From DASUGC01 sp035606665 (GTDB lineage: Bacteria > Acidobacteriota > Vicinamibacteria > Vicinamibacterales > SCN-69-37), in contig DATNEY010000021.1 in assembly GCA_035606665.1 (NCBI GenBank), positions 62,001 to 126,000 of the forward strand: DNA of 64,000 nucleotides. The letters run 5' to 3'. Shown piece by piece: positions 27,316 to 35,277 of this stretch. A program made the translations under genes and the position numbers. Under the pieces are notes generated by a model, which was not told where the DNA came from, searched no databases, and saw only the letters and a program-made list of their open reading frames with translations. How positions within the stretch are numbered: the stretch's first letter is position 1; every line of letters starts with the position of its first letter.

Positions 27316-28764
27316 ATGATGCTCGGTCGCAAACAGTTACTCATCAACGGTGAATGGCGCGACTCGTCTTCGGGATCGGTGATGCCGGTCGTGAATCCGG
27401 CGACCGAAGAGGTCATCGCGGAAGTCGCGGCCGCGACTCGTGACGATGTCGATGCGGCCGTCGCGGCCGCGAGAGCGGCGCTCACCGGGCCGTGGGGTCA
27501 GATGTCGGGCCGCGAACGCGGACGGCTGCTGTGGAAGCTCGGCGAACGCCTGATGGAGAAAGTCGACGAGGTCGCGCGCCTCGAGACGCTGCACAACGGC
27601 AAGCCCATCACCGAATCACGGCACATCGAAATCCCGATGGCCGCCGAGTGCCTGCAGTACTTCGCCGGCTGGGCGGACAAGATTCAGGGAGACACGATCC
27701 CTGTGAAGGGCAGCGCGCTGGTCTACACGCAGCGCGAGCCGGTCGGTGTCGTCGCCGCGATCGTGCCGTGGAATTTTCCGTTGCTGCTCGCGATGTGGAA
27801 AGTGGCGCCGGCGCTGGCGGCGGGGAACACCGTGATTCTCAAGCCCGCGAGCCAGACGCCGCTGACAGCGCTGGCGCTCGGTCAGCTCGCCATCGACGCC
27901 GGCCTTCCGCCAGGCGTGCTGAACGTGATCACCGGCGGCGGGAGTTCCGTCGGTCAGGCGATTGTGGAGCACCCTGGCGTCGACAAGATCGCATTCACCG
28001 GAGACACGAGCACGGGCAAGGGCATCATGCGGTCGGCCGCGGAAACGCTGAAGCACATCACGCTGGAGCTCGGCGGCAAGTCGCCGAACATCGTGTTTGC
28101 GGACGCGGACCTGGATGCGGCCGTCCGGGGCGCGACCGTCGGTATCTTCTACGGCAAGGGCGAGGTCTGCGCGGCCGGTTCGCGCCTGCTCGTCGACAAG
28201 TCCATCAAGGATCAATTCATCGGCAAGATCGCCGAACGCACGAAGAAGATGGTGCCGGGCGATCCGCTCGATCCAAAGACGCGCCTGGGCGCGATTTCGT
28301 CGAAGGGCCAGCTCGAGCGCGTGCTGAACTACGTGAAGATCGCCAAAGACGAGGGCGCGGACCTCGTCGCGGGTGGATCGCGCGCGGACATCGGCACGGG
28401 CAAGGGCTACTTCATGCAGCCGACCGTGTTCGCGAACGTGACACCCGCAATGACGATCGCCCGCGAAGAGATCTTCGGGCCCGTGCTGGCGGCCATCGAC
28501 TTCGTCGACGTCGATGAAGCGATTGCGCGCGCGAACGATTCGATCTACGGCCTCGCGGCCGGCGTGTGGACGCGCGACGTGAAGAAGGCGCACTACGTCG
28601 CCTCGCGGCTGAAGGCCGGCACCGTCTGGGTGAACACCTACAACGTCTACGACACCGCGGCGCCGTTCGGCGGCTACAAGCAGAGCGGCTTCGGCCGCGA
28701 GATGAGCCGCTACGCGCTCGACTACTACACGCAGGTGAAAACAGTGTGGGTGGACCTGGGATGA
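27316..28764 (+). CDS. NAD(P)-dependent aldehyde dehydrogenase of the box cluster
   Basis: A 482-residue ALDH-superfamily enzyme. It shows VPWNFPLLLAMWKVAPAL (cofactor region), TGDTSTGKGI, the general base in LELGGKSPN and the nucleophile in GKGEVCAAGSR. EEIFGPVL and the C-terminal FGGYKQSGFGREM also fit. By position it should oxidise 3,4-dehydroadipyl-CoA semialdehyde, the step classically done by BoxD. It belongs to the ordinary ALDH branch rather than looking like a typical BoxD, so that role is inferred from context. GGGAG about ten bases upstream supports 27316. Confidence 0.88.
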   Translation: MMLGRKQLLINGEWRDSSSGSVMPVVNPATEEVIAEVAAATRDDVDAAVAAARAALTGPWGQMSGRERGRLLWKLGERLMEKVDEVARLETLHNGKPITESRHIEIPMAAECLQYFAGWADKIQGDTIPVKGSALVYTQREPVGVVAAIVPWNFPLLLAMWKVAPALAAGNTVILKPASQTPLTALALGQLAIDAGLPPGVLNVITGGGSSVGQAIVEHPGVDKIAFTGDTSTGKGIMRSAAETLKHITLELGGKSPNIVFADADLDAAVRGATVGIFYGKGEVCAAGSRLLVDKSIKDQFIGKIAERTKKMVPGDPLDPKTRLGAISSKGQLERVLNYVKIAKDEGADLVAGGSRADIGTGKGYFMQPTVFANVTPAMTIAREEIFGPVLAAIDFVDVDEAIARANDSIYGLAAGVWTRDVKKAHYVASRLKAGTVWVNTYNVYDTAAPFGGYKQSGFGREMSRYALDYYTQVKTVWVDLG

Positions 28765-28783
28765 ACACCGGTATTGATATATC

Positions 28784-28845
28784 GATCCATTGATACATCG
28801 ACCCATTGATTGGCAAGTCAAATGGACCGATGGATCGTTGGATAA
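28784..28845. repeat. Unit-built inverted repeat, locus 2
   Basis: Units of the type tcgatccattgatacatcga on the left and complementary aatggaccgatggatcgttgg on the right pair over about 28 nt at roughly three quarters of positions, around a short loop near 28810-28818. The right arm touches the possible ATG at 28846 of the kynureninase-like gene and leaves no clear ribosome binding site. Confidence 0.6.
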
Positions 28846-30021
28846 ATGGAGAGATACACTCTGTCATCCATGGATTTGTGGTCGTGGCGTTCTGAATTCC
28901 CGATCCTCGAGACCTGCACCTACCTCGTCAGCCACTCACTCGGGGCCATGCCGGCGCGCGCCCGGCGGTATCTGAGCAAGTACGCCGACGAGTGGGATCG
29001 CCGTGGCGTCCGGGCGTGGCACGAAGGCTGGTGGGAGACAGGCCGGACGATCGGCGATCTGCTGGCGCCGGTGCTGGGCGTGCCGAAGGGCACGATCACG
29101 CTGCATCAGAATGCCACCGTGGCGCAGTCGGTCGTGCTGTCCTGCTTCTCGTTCGAGGGACGCCGGCGGAAGGTCCTGCTCCAGGATCTCGACTTCCCGA
29201 CCAACCACTACCTGTTTGAAGGGTTTCGCCGGTACGGCGCGGACGTGCAGTATGTGAAGTCCGACGATTCGGTGACGGCTCCGATCGAGCGCGTCGTGGA
29301 CGCGATCGACGACGAGACCGTACTCGTGCCGCTCTCGCTCGTCTTGTTCCGGAGCGGATGCCTGCAGGATGTGCGGCCGGTGATCGAAAAGGCGCACCGC
29401 GTCGGCGCGCGCGTCGTGCTCGACGTGTATCAGGCCGCGGGCACGATTCCAATGAACCTCGAGGCGCTCGGCGCCGACTTCGCCGTCGGTGGCTCCGTGA
29501 AATGGCTGTGCGGTGGCCCCGGGGCCGGATACCTTTACGTCCGTAAGGATCTGCTGAACGAGATGCGGCCTTCGGTGGTCGGCTGGGCCGGACATTCGTC
29601 GCCGTTCGAGTTCTCGACCGGGGCCGTGCGATACGCGAGCGGTATCGAGCGCTTCCAGACCGGTACGCCGAATGTTCCCGCGTGGTACGCGGCGAGCGCC
29701 GGCTATGAGATCGTCGGCGAGATTGGCGTGCCTGCTATTCGTCAGCGGTCGCTCGCCCTCACAGGCCGTCTGATCGAGGCGGCCCAGGCCCGCGGCTGGC
29801 GTCTCAACACCCCCACAGCTGATGCCTGCCGGGGCGGGTCTGTGGTCATCGACGTTCCCAACGGCGCCGCCGTCGCGGACGAGCTCATCCGTCGCCAGGT
29901 CATCGTCGACCACCGTCCCAACGCCGGGATCCGCGTCGCCCCGCACTTCTACAACACGGAAGCGGAAGTCGACGCCGCCGTCGCGGCTATCGACGAGATC
30001 CTCGCAGGACAACCCGCATGA
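28846..30021 (+). CDS. Kynureninase-like PLP-dependent enzyme in the box cluster
   Basis: A 391-residue fold-type I PLP enzyme. The N-terminal HSLGAMP and WDRRGVRAWHEGWW and the cofactor lysine segment SVKWLCGGPGAGYLYV are kynureninase hallmarks. Kynureninase hydrolyses kynurenine to anthranilate and alanine. In a benzoyl-CoA cluster this could supply aromatic acid from tryptophan, or the enzyme could cleave another beta-keto amino acid. No tryptophan dioxygenase or formamidase lies nearby. The start may be 28846 or the ATG at 28870 (MDLWSWR). It overlaps the next gene by ATGA. Confidence 0.8.
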   Translation: MERYTLSSMDLWSWRSEFPILETCTYLVSHSLGAMPARARRYLSKYADEWDRRGVRAWHEGWWETGRTIGDLLAPVLGVPKGTITLHQNATVAQSVVLSCFSFEGRRRKVLLQDLDFPTNHYLFEGFRRYGADVQYVKSDDSVTAPIERVVDAIDDETVLVPLSLVLFRSGCLQDVRPVIEKAHRVGARVVLDVYQAAGTIPMNLEALGADFAVGGSVKWLCGGPGAGYLYVRKDLLNEMRPSVVGWAGHSSPFEFSTGAVRYASGIERFQTGTPNVPAWYAASAGYEIVGEIGVPAIRQRSLALTGRLIEAAQARGWRLNTPTADACRGGSVVIDVPNGAAVADELIRRQVIVDHRPNAGIRVAPHFYNTEAEVDAAVAAIDEILAGQPA

Positions 30022-30869
30022 GTGATGTACGCACGATCACGGTGCTTGGCGCCGGCACGATGGGACACGGGATTGCCCATGCGGCGGCATCGTCGGGGTA
30101 CGAGACCAGGCTGTACGACGTCAGCGAAGCCCAGCTGGGCAAGGCTCGCGCGCAGATCGAGGGCGTGTTCAAGAAGGCGGTCGAACTCGGGAAGGCAACG
30201 GCCGCGGACGCGGACGCAGGGCTCGAGCGATTGACGACGACGTCGAGCGTCGCCGAGGCGCTGGCCGGCACGGACTTCGTCATCGAGGCGGCCCCGGAGC
30301 GCATCGATCTCAAGATGGCGCTCATGGTGGACATCGATCGGCACGCGCCGGACGCGGCGATCGTGGCGACCAATACGTCGGCACTCAGCATCACCGAAAT
30401 GGCCGCCGCGTCGAAGAATCCGGCCCGCGTCGCCGGCATGCACTTCTTCAATCCGGTGCACCGGATGAAGCTCGTCGAGATCGTCCGCGCGCTCGAAAGC
30501 GGCGAAACCGCCCTCACGGCGATTGAGACCGTGGCGAAGGCGATGGGCAAGGAGACCGTGGTGGTCCGCGAGTCGCCTGGATTCATCACGACGCGCGTGA
30601 ACGCCACCATCGGGAACGAAGCGTTCTACATGCTGATGGAGGGCGTCGCGTCGGCGCGCGACATCGACAAGGCACTGAAGCTCGGTTTGAATCATCCGAT
30701 GGGGCCGTTCGAGCTCGTCGATCTCGTCGGCCTCGATACGCGACTGAGCATCCTCGAATACCTGCACAAGAGCATGGGCGAGAAGTACCGGCCGTGTCCG
30801 TTGCTGGCGCAGTACGTGAAGGAAGGGCGCCTCGGCAGAAAAGTCGGGCGAGGGGTTTATGACTACTGA
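30018..30869 (+). CDS. 3-hydroxyacyl-CoA dehydrogenase
   Basis: A 283-residue NAD-dependent dehydrogenase. It has the Rossmann motif GAGTMGHGIA, NTSALSI, HFFNPVHRMKLVEIV with the catalytic His, and the C-terminal domain with NHPMGPFELVDLVGLD. It oxidises 3-hydroxyadipyl-type or 3-hydroxybutyryl-type CoA esters in beta-oxidation (HBD/PaaH-like). As the last box-cluster gene it would complete conversion of the ring-opened product to a thiolase substrate; no thiolase is in the window. It overlaps the GH109 gene by 11 bases. Confidence 0.93.
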   Translation: MSDVRTITVLGAGTMGHGIAHAAASSGYETRLYDVSEAQLGKARAQIEGVFKKAVELGKATAADADAGLERLTTTSSVAEALAGTDFVIEAAPERIDLKMALMVDIDRHAPDAAIVATNTSALSITEMAAASKNPARVAGMHFFNPVHRMKLVEIVRALESGETALTAIETVAKAMGKETVVVRESPGFITTRVNATIGNEAFYMLMEGVASARDIDKALKLGLNHPMGPFELVDLVGLDTRLSILEYLHKSMGEKYRPCPLLAQYVKEGRLGRKVGRGVYDY

Positions 30870-32214
30870 CAGCGATCCGACCCGTCGTGATTTTCTGAAA
30901 ACCGGAACGGCGGCGCTGGCGGCCGGCGCGATCGCCGTGCGGTCGGCCGGCGACGCGAGCGCCGAGGAGCAGGCGGCTTACAGCGCGATGTTCGCGGCGC
31001 CACGGATCGAAACGGTCCGCATCGGCTACGTTGGTGTCGGCCTCCAGGGGGGCGGCCACGTCCAGAACCTGCTGAAGATTCCGGGTTGCCGCATCACCGC
31101 GGTGTGCGACATCCGCGAGGAACGGACGACATGGGCCCGCGATCAGATCGTCAAGGCGGGGCATCCGCCGCCAGCCGTCTACAACAAGGGCCCCCGCGAC
31201 TTCGAGCGGCTGTGCGAGACGGAGGACCTCGATCTCGTCTACACCGCGACGCCGTGGGAGTGGCACGTGCCGGTGATGCTCGCCGCGATGAAGAGCGGCA
31301 AGCATGCGGCGACGGAAGTACCGGCCGCGATGACGCTCGAGGACTGCTGGGCGATCGTCGAGATGGCGGAGAAGCAGCGCAAGCACTGCGTGATGATGGA
31401 GAACTGCAATTACGACTGGCCCGCCATGATGTGCCTGAACATGGTGCGTCAGGGCCTCTTCGGCGATCTGCTGCATGCCGAAGGCGGGTACCTCCACGAC
31501 CTGCGCGGGATCAAGTTCGAGAACCGCAATGAGGGTCTCTGGCGCCGCGCCTGGTCGATGAAGCTCAACGGCAATCTCTATCCGACACACGGTCTCGGTC
31601 CAGTCGCGAACTGCCTCGACATCAACCGCGGTGACAAGTTCGACTACCTGGTGTCGATGAGCAGCGGCTCGCGTGGACTCCAGGACTGGGCGAAGGATCA
31701 TTTTCCGGAGGGCGCCCCTCAGCGACAGGAGAAGTTCGTCCTCGGCGACGTCAATACCAGCTTGATCAAGACCTCGCGCGGCCGGACGATCATGGTTCAG
31801 CACTGCACGAACCTGCCGCGGCCGTACAGCCGCATCAACCTGGTCCAGGGAACGAAGGGACTGTTCTCGGGCTATCCGCATCGTCTCTACATCGAGGGGC
31901 GCGGCCGGCTGGATCAGTGGGTGGACGCCGCCACGCTTCGTTCGGAGTTCGAACACCCGCTGTGGAAGGAAATCGCCGAGCAGGCGCAGGGCGCCGGCCA
32001 TGGCGGCATGGACTTCATCGAGGACTACCGGCTCATCAAATGCCTGCGCGAGGGCGCGCCGCTGGACATGACCGTCTACGACGCCGCCGCGCTCAGCGCC
32101 GTTGTCGATCTGAGCGTCCGGTCAGTCGCGCGCAGCGGGCAGCCTATGCCCGTGCCCGACTTCACGCGCGGGCGCTGGCGAACGACGCCCGCGTGGCCGA
32201 TCGTGCACATGTAG
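30859..32214 (+). CDS. Tat-exported GH109-type Gfo/Idh/MocA protein
   Basis: A 451-residue protein with an N-terminal twin-arginine signal (TRRDFLKTG, then an Ala-rich helix). It carries an NAD-binding Rossmann domain (GYVGVGLQGGGHVQ) and the GH109 landmarks MMENCNYDW, GGYLHDLRGI and GNLYPTHGLGPVAN. GH109 enzymes cleave alpha-N-acetylgalactosamine by an NAD-dependent oxidation-elimination mechanism. Related Gfo/Idh/MocA proteins can act on other sugars. It overlaps the preceding dehydrogenase and lies 32 bases before a galactokinase, which hints at galactose or GalNAc use. Confidence 0.88.
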   Translation: MTTDSDPTRRDFLKTGTAALAAGAIAVRSAGDASAEEQAAYSAMFAAPRIETVRIGYVGVGLQGGGHVQNLLKIPGCRITAVCDIREERTTWARDQIVKAGHPPPAVYNKGPRDFERLCETEDLDLVYTATPWEWHVPVMLAAMKSGKHAATEVPAAMTLEDCWAIVEMAEKQRKHCVMMENCNYDWPAMMCLNMVRQGLFGDLLHAEGGYLHDLRGIKFENRNEGLWRRAWSMKLNGNLYPTHGLGPVANCLDINRGDKFDYLVSMSSGSRGLQDWAKDHFPEGAPQRQEKFVLGDVNTSLIKTSRGRTIMVQHCTNLPRPYSRINLVQGTKGLFSGYPHRLYIEGRGRLDQWVDAATLRSEFEHPLWKEIAEQAQGAGHGGMDFIEDYRLIKCLREGAPLDMTVYDAAALSAVVDLSVRSVARSGQPMPVPDFTRGRWRTTPAWPIVHM

Positions 32215-32217
32215 GGA

Positions 32218-32243
32218 GCGACGCCAGCGACGCCAACGACGCC
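32218..32243 (+). repeat. Tandem 9-bp repeat before the galactokinase start
   Basis: Three degenerate copies of (a/g)cgacgcca fill the gap between the GH109 stop and the ATG at 32247. No ribosome binding site is visible, so the start probably depends on translational readthrough or an unusual context. Confidence 0.6.
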
Positions 32244-32246
32244 GAT

Positions 32247-33590
32247 ATGAGTTATCGCATCGCAGAGGCGCTCGAACGCGCCGGGATGCCTTCGGGGGAT
32301 CTGCAGGGCCGAGTCGCGCTCGTCGAATCGGTTGTCGCCGACTTCGAGCAGACGACCGGCCACGCCCCCGCGTGGGTGTGGTGGGTACCCGGCCGCATCG
32401 AGCTCTTCGGCAAACACACGGACTACGCGGGCGGCCGCTCGCTCGTCGCTGCCGTGCCGCGGGGATTCGCCGTCGCGGCAGCGCCACGCGCGGACGGACG
32501 CGTCGTCGCGCGCGACGCCCGTGGTCCTGTCGACATGCAGTGCGTGCCTACCGATGAGACCGCCGTCTTCAAGGGGTGGACGAACTACATCGCGGTGGTT
32601 GCGCGGCGTCTTGTCCGGAACTTCCCGGCCGCGGACCTGGGCACGGACATCGTCTTTGGCAGCGACCTGCCGCGCGCGGCCGGCGCCAGCAGCTCATCGG
32701 CGCTCGTGGTGGGCGTCGCGCTGGCCTTGATCCGCCGGGCCGCGCTGACGGATCGCCCGGACTGGCGCGACGCGATCACGTCGCGGCTCGAGCTCGCCGG
32801 GTATCTCGGCGCCGTCGAGAACGGCTTGACCTTCGGTGCGCTCGCTGGAACGTCGGGCGTCGGCACGCACGGCGGCAGCGAGGATCACACGGCGATTCTG
32901 AACGCGCGCCCGGAAGCGTTCAGCGCCTTTTCATACGTGCCGGTGAGGCCGATCGGCGCGGCGATTCTGCCCCCCGGGTGGAGATTCGTCGTGATGCCGA
33001 GCGGTGTCGAAGCGTCCAAGGCGGGCGAGGCCCTCGCCAGCTACAACCGTGCGTCGCTTGCGACCCGGGCGCTCACCGAGGTCTGGTCGCGCCACGTGGG
33101 AGTACCGGCCGCGACGCTGTCGGCGGCGTTGGCCGCGGCAGCGCGCGCCGGCATCGGTATGGACGAGGCGATTGCCGCACAACGCCACGCGGACTTCTCG
33201 CCAGAGGATTTGAAGACGCGACTGGCGCACTTCGTCGAGGAGGACGGCCGTATTCCGCTCGCGCTCGACGCGATTCGCCGATCGGATGCCGCCGCGTTGG
33301 GAGAGTTGTCGGCCGGTACGCAGCGCGACGCCGACGCGCTCCTCAGGAATCAGATTCCGGAAACAAACGCGCTCGCGCAGGCCGCGCGCGAGACCGGGGC
33401 GTTTGCGGCGAGCAGCTTTGGCGCGGGCTTCGGCGGCAGCGTCTGGGCCATGGTGCCGGCCGAAGACGCCGTCGCTTTCGCGAATCGGTGGCACGCGCGG
33501 TATCTCGAGACCTGTTCGCCGCCGCGGCCGGTGACCGCCTTCGTGGCGAGACCCGCGCCGCCCGCCACCGAGCTCGTCTTCAGCGAATGA
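32247..33590 (+). CDS. Galactokinase-like GHMP kinase
   Basis: A 447-residue GHMP-family kinase. The galactokinase signature appears as GRIELFGKHTDYAGG, where most relatives have GEHTDYNGG. The ATP loop is LPRAAGASSSSALVVG, the catalytic Asp lies in GTHGGSEDHTAIL, and the C-terminal motif is FGAGFGGSVWAM. It should phosphorylate galactose or a related sugar at C1; the Glu-to-Lys change in the first motif leaves specificity open. The ATG at 32247 was chosen because the open frame upstream lies inside the GH109 gene. The 3' end overlaps the convergent cupredoxin gene by 11 bases. Confidence 0.85.
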   Translation: MSYRIAEALERAGMPSGDLQGRVALVESVVADFEQTTGHAPAWVWWVPGRIELFGKHTDYAGGRSLVAAVPRGFAVAAAPRADGRVVARDARGPVDMQCVPTDETAVFKGWTNYIAVVARRLVRNFPAADLGTDIVFGSDLPRAAGASSSSALVVGVALALIRRAALTDRPDWRDAITSRLELAGYLGAVENGLTFGALAGTSGVGTHGGSEDHTAILNARPEAFSAFSYVPVRPIGAAILPPGWRFVVMPSGVEASKAGEALASYNRASLATRALTEVWSRHVGVPAATLSAALAAAARAGIGMDEAIAAQRHADFSPEDLKTRLAHFVEEDGRIPLALDAIRRSDAAALGELSAGTQRDADALLRNQIPETNALAQAARETGAFAASSFGAGFGGSVWAMVPAEDAVAFANRWHARYLETCSPPRPVTAFVARPAPPATELVFSE

Positions 33591-33972
33591 CGATCTGACC
33601 GATCAGATTGCCCTGGCTCGGGTTGTCGTGATCGTGGAACCCGCATGTTCGCGTCACCACCAGATTGCCCGTTTCGCGGCTTTGCCCAGGTGAGAGGAAA
33701 CCGACCTGATTGATGTCGGGGCAGTCGTTGTGGTCCGGATGCGGATCCGACGTCATGTTGTGCGGGCGCGAGTCGTTGTTCACGAAGAGCACGCGCGTGC
33801 CGAGGGCAATCGAGATGTTACGGGGATCGGCCCCGCTCGACGTGATCGTGATGGTGTTCGTCTGAACCTGCGGCGTGTTGCCGGGGCTCGGGACGCTCGG
33901 GGACTTGTTGCATGCGACGATCGCGGCGGCGAGTACCGCGAGAACGATGCGCCTGGCGGATGTGGCGGGCAT
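33580..33972 (-). CDS. Cupredoxin-like lipoprotein
   Basis: A 130-residue exported copper protein. A lipobox (AAIVAC) ends the signal sequence, and a Ser/Pro-rich linker follows. The cupredoxin fold shows the type-1 copper ligands as His in RPHNM and Cys-x2-His-x-His in CGFHDHDN. It could carry electrons or bind copper at the outer face of a membrane. The gene is coupled by TGATG to the barrel-protein gene upstream, which suggests a shared function. Confidence 0.82.
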   Translation of the reverse strand: MPATSARRIVLAVLAAAIVACNKSPSVPSPGNTPQVQTNTITITSSGADPRNISIALGTRVLFVNNDSRPHNMTSDPHPDHNDCPDINQVGFLSPGQSRETGNLVVTRTCGFHDHDNPSQGNLIGQIVIR

Positions 33973-34835
33973 CAGAAGAATTTCCTCGTGAGGTTGAAGC
34001 CGATGAACCAGTCGTCCTTGTTCACGCCGCCTCGCGCGATCTGGCGGAAGGTCGTGCCCAGGGCATTGGAGACGTTGAACTGGAAGACGTGGCCGCCCGC
34101 GCGTTTCTCGATGCCGAAGCTGACGTGGTCTACGCCGTCACGGTATCCGCCAATCTGCGGCGCGGCTTCCGCCACGATGTAGGTACGCGACTTCCCGAGG
34201 CGCAGCCTCGCCCCGAGCCCGAGCAGCATCGTGTGCCGGTCGCCGGTGCCGGAGTGATTCGTATTGGACACGAACAGCGGCTGCGCGTAGACGGCGCCGC
34301 GGTCGGTCAGTTCATGCCCGATCACCGCGCCAACCGTGCCTGAGAAGTGCTCGCTCAGGTTGTTCTCGCCTTCGACCGCAACGACTGCGTCCGCTGTGAC
34401 GGCGCCGCGGTGATGGAACCGGACAACCTGCTGCTGGCCGAGAATCTGGATGGCGCGATCGTTCGTGCGATGCAGCGCCACCTGCGTGCCCGGCCTGACC
34501 CCGTAACGCAGCTCGAAACCAACGCGCGCGGAGCTGTCGAAGCCGAAAAAATCCGCGAAGAAATCGCCTGCCGATCCCGAGGCGATCGGCCGGGCGAACC
34601 GGTGGGTGAGCCGGAATGCGAACTTGCCCGAGGGCATTCGCAGCGTGGTCGGCAGCGCACCCAGCGTGAAGTCAGGCTGGGCCGGATTCGGCCGCAGGTC
34701 CTGATCCGGGTCGGTCGCCGCCTGCCCCTGCTGGGCCAGGACGGACGCGGTGGCGCCGGGCGTCGATTGCGCCGTCGCGAACGACGGCAGGAGCAGGGCA
34801 GTCACAACGAACACGAACGAACGGACGACGGACAT
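33972..34835 (-). CDS. Outer-membrane beta-barrel protein, DUF5777-like
   Basis: A 287-residue protein with a signal peptide (VFVVTALLLPSFATAQ), amphipathic strands throughout (RVGFELRYGVRPG, HTMLLGLGARLRLG) and a terminal aromatic residue (RKFF). FRLTHRFARPI near the start and FQFNVSNALGTTFRQIARG near the end fit the DUF5777 barrel family. GGAGG eight bases upstream fixes the ATG at 34835. Its coupling to the cupredoxin gene suggests a metal- or electron-transfer-related envelope role. Confidence 0.8.
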   Translation of the reverse strand: MSVVRSFVFVVTALLLPSFATAQSTPGATASVLAQQGQAATDPDQDLRPNPAQPDFTLGALPTTLRMPSGKFAFRLTHRFARPIASGSAGDFFADFFGFDSSARVGFELRYGVRPGTQVALHRTNDRAIQILGQQQVVRFHHRGAVTADAVVAVEGENNLSEHFSGTVGAVIGHELTDRGAVYAQPLFVSNTNHSGTGDRHTMLLGLGARLRLGKSRTYIVAEAAPQIGGYRDGVDHVSFGIEKRAGGHVFQFNVSNALGTTFRQIARGGVNKDDWFIGFNLTRKFF

Positions 34836-34859
34836 CGCGTACGCCTCCAGGCGTCTGGC

Positions 34860-34889
34860 TTCGACCCATGATAGCCCGTGAGGTACAAT
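34860..34889 (+). promoter_or_regulatory. Promoter of the ferredoxin gene
   Basis: TTCGAC at 34860-34865 and TACAAT at 34884-34889, 18 bases apart. The ferredoxin ATG at 34935 follows with gaggagag as ribosome binding site. Confidence 0.5.
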
Positions 34890-34934
34890 CCTCCCGACCG
34901 ATCGGCCGAGAGCGGCCGACTTCGCGAGGAGAGA

Positions 34935-35195
34935 ATGGCGTACGTAATCACCGAGCCCTGCATTGGCACCAAGGACACCGCCTGCGTCGATGTATGCCCC
35001 GTCGACTGCATCCATCCGCGCAAGGATGAGCCGGCGTTCGAAGCCGCGAAGATGCTCTACATCCATCCGGATGAGTGCATCGACTGCGGGGCGTGCGTGC
35101 CGGCCTGTCCGGTGGAGGCGATCTTCGCCCTGGATGAGACCCCCGAGAAGTGGAAGGACTACATCCAGACCAACACGGACTACTACAAGAAGTAG
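34935..35195 (+). CDS. fdxA: 7Fe ferredoxin
   Basis: An 86-residue cytoplasmic electron carrier. The [3Fe-4S] site is CIGTKDTACVDVCPVDC (C-x7-C-x3-CP) and the [4Fe-4S] site is CIDCGACVPACP. The C-terminal DYIQTNTDYYKK is typical of the FdxA type. The ATG at 34935 has a good ribosome binding site. It lies 4 kb from the box cluster and lacks a reductase domain, so it is not BoxA, but it could donate electrons to several oxygenases. Confidence 0.93.
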   Translation: MAYVITEPCIGTKDTACVDVCPVDCIHPRKDEPAFEAAKMLYIHPDECIDCGACVPACPVEAIFALDETPEKWKDYIQTNTDYYKK

Positions 35196-35204
35196 CCACG
35201 CGAA

Positions 35205-35275
35205 CGGAGCGGGGCGAAGGGGCCCCGCGAGTGAGCGTGTCGGGGTGCTCGCAGGGGCGAAGCCCCTCGAATTAA
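35205..35275. repeat. GC-rich cluster of small hairpins between fdxA and coaA
   Basis: Three adjacent stem-loops occur: gcgggg...ccccgc, gcgag...ctcgc and aggggc-gaa-gcccct. A compositionally similar block lies at 42150-42231. It may act as the fdxA terminator or be a dispersed repeat; it leaves no Shine-Dalgarno sequence for coaA. Confidence 0.6.
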
Positions 35276-35277
35276 GA

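Noticed and set aside
34935..35195. The ferredoxin as the missing BoxA
   Set aside because: BoxA carries a flavin reductase domain and is about 400 residues; this is an 86-residue FdxA-type ferredoxin.
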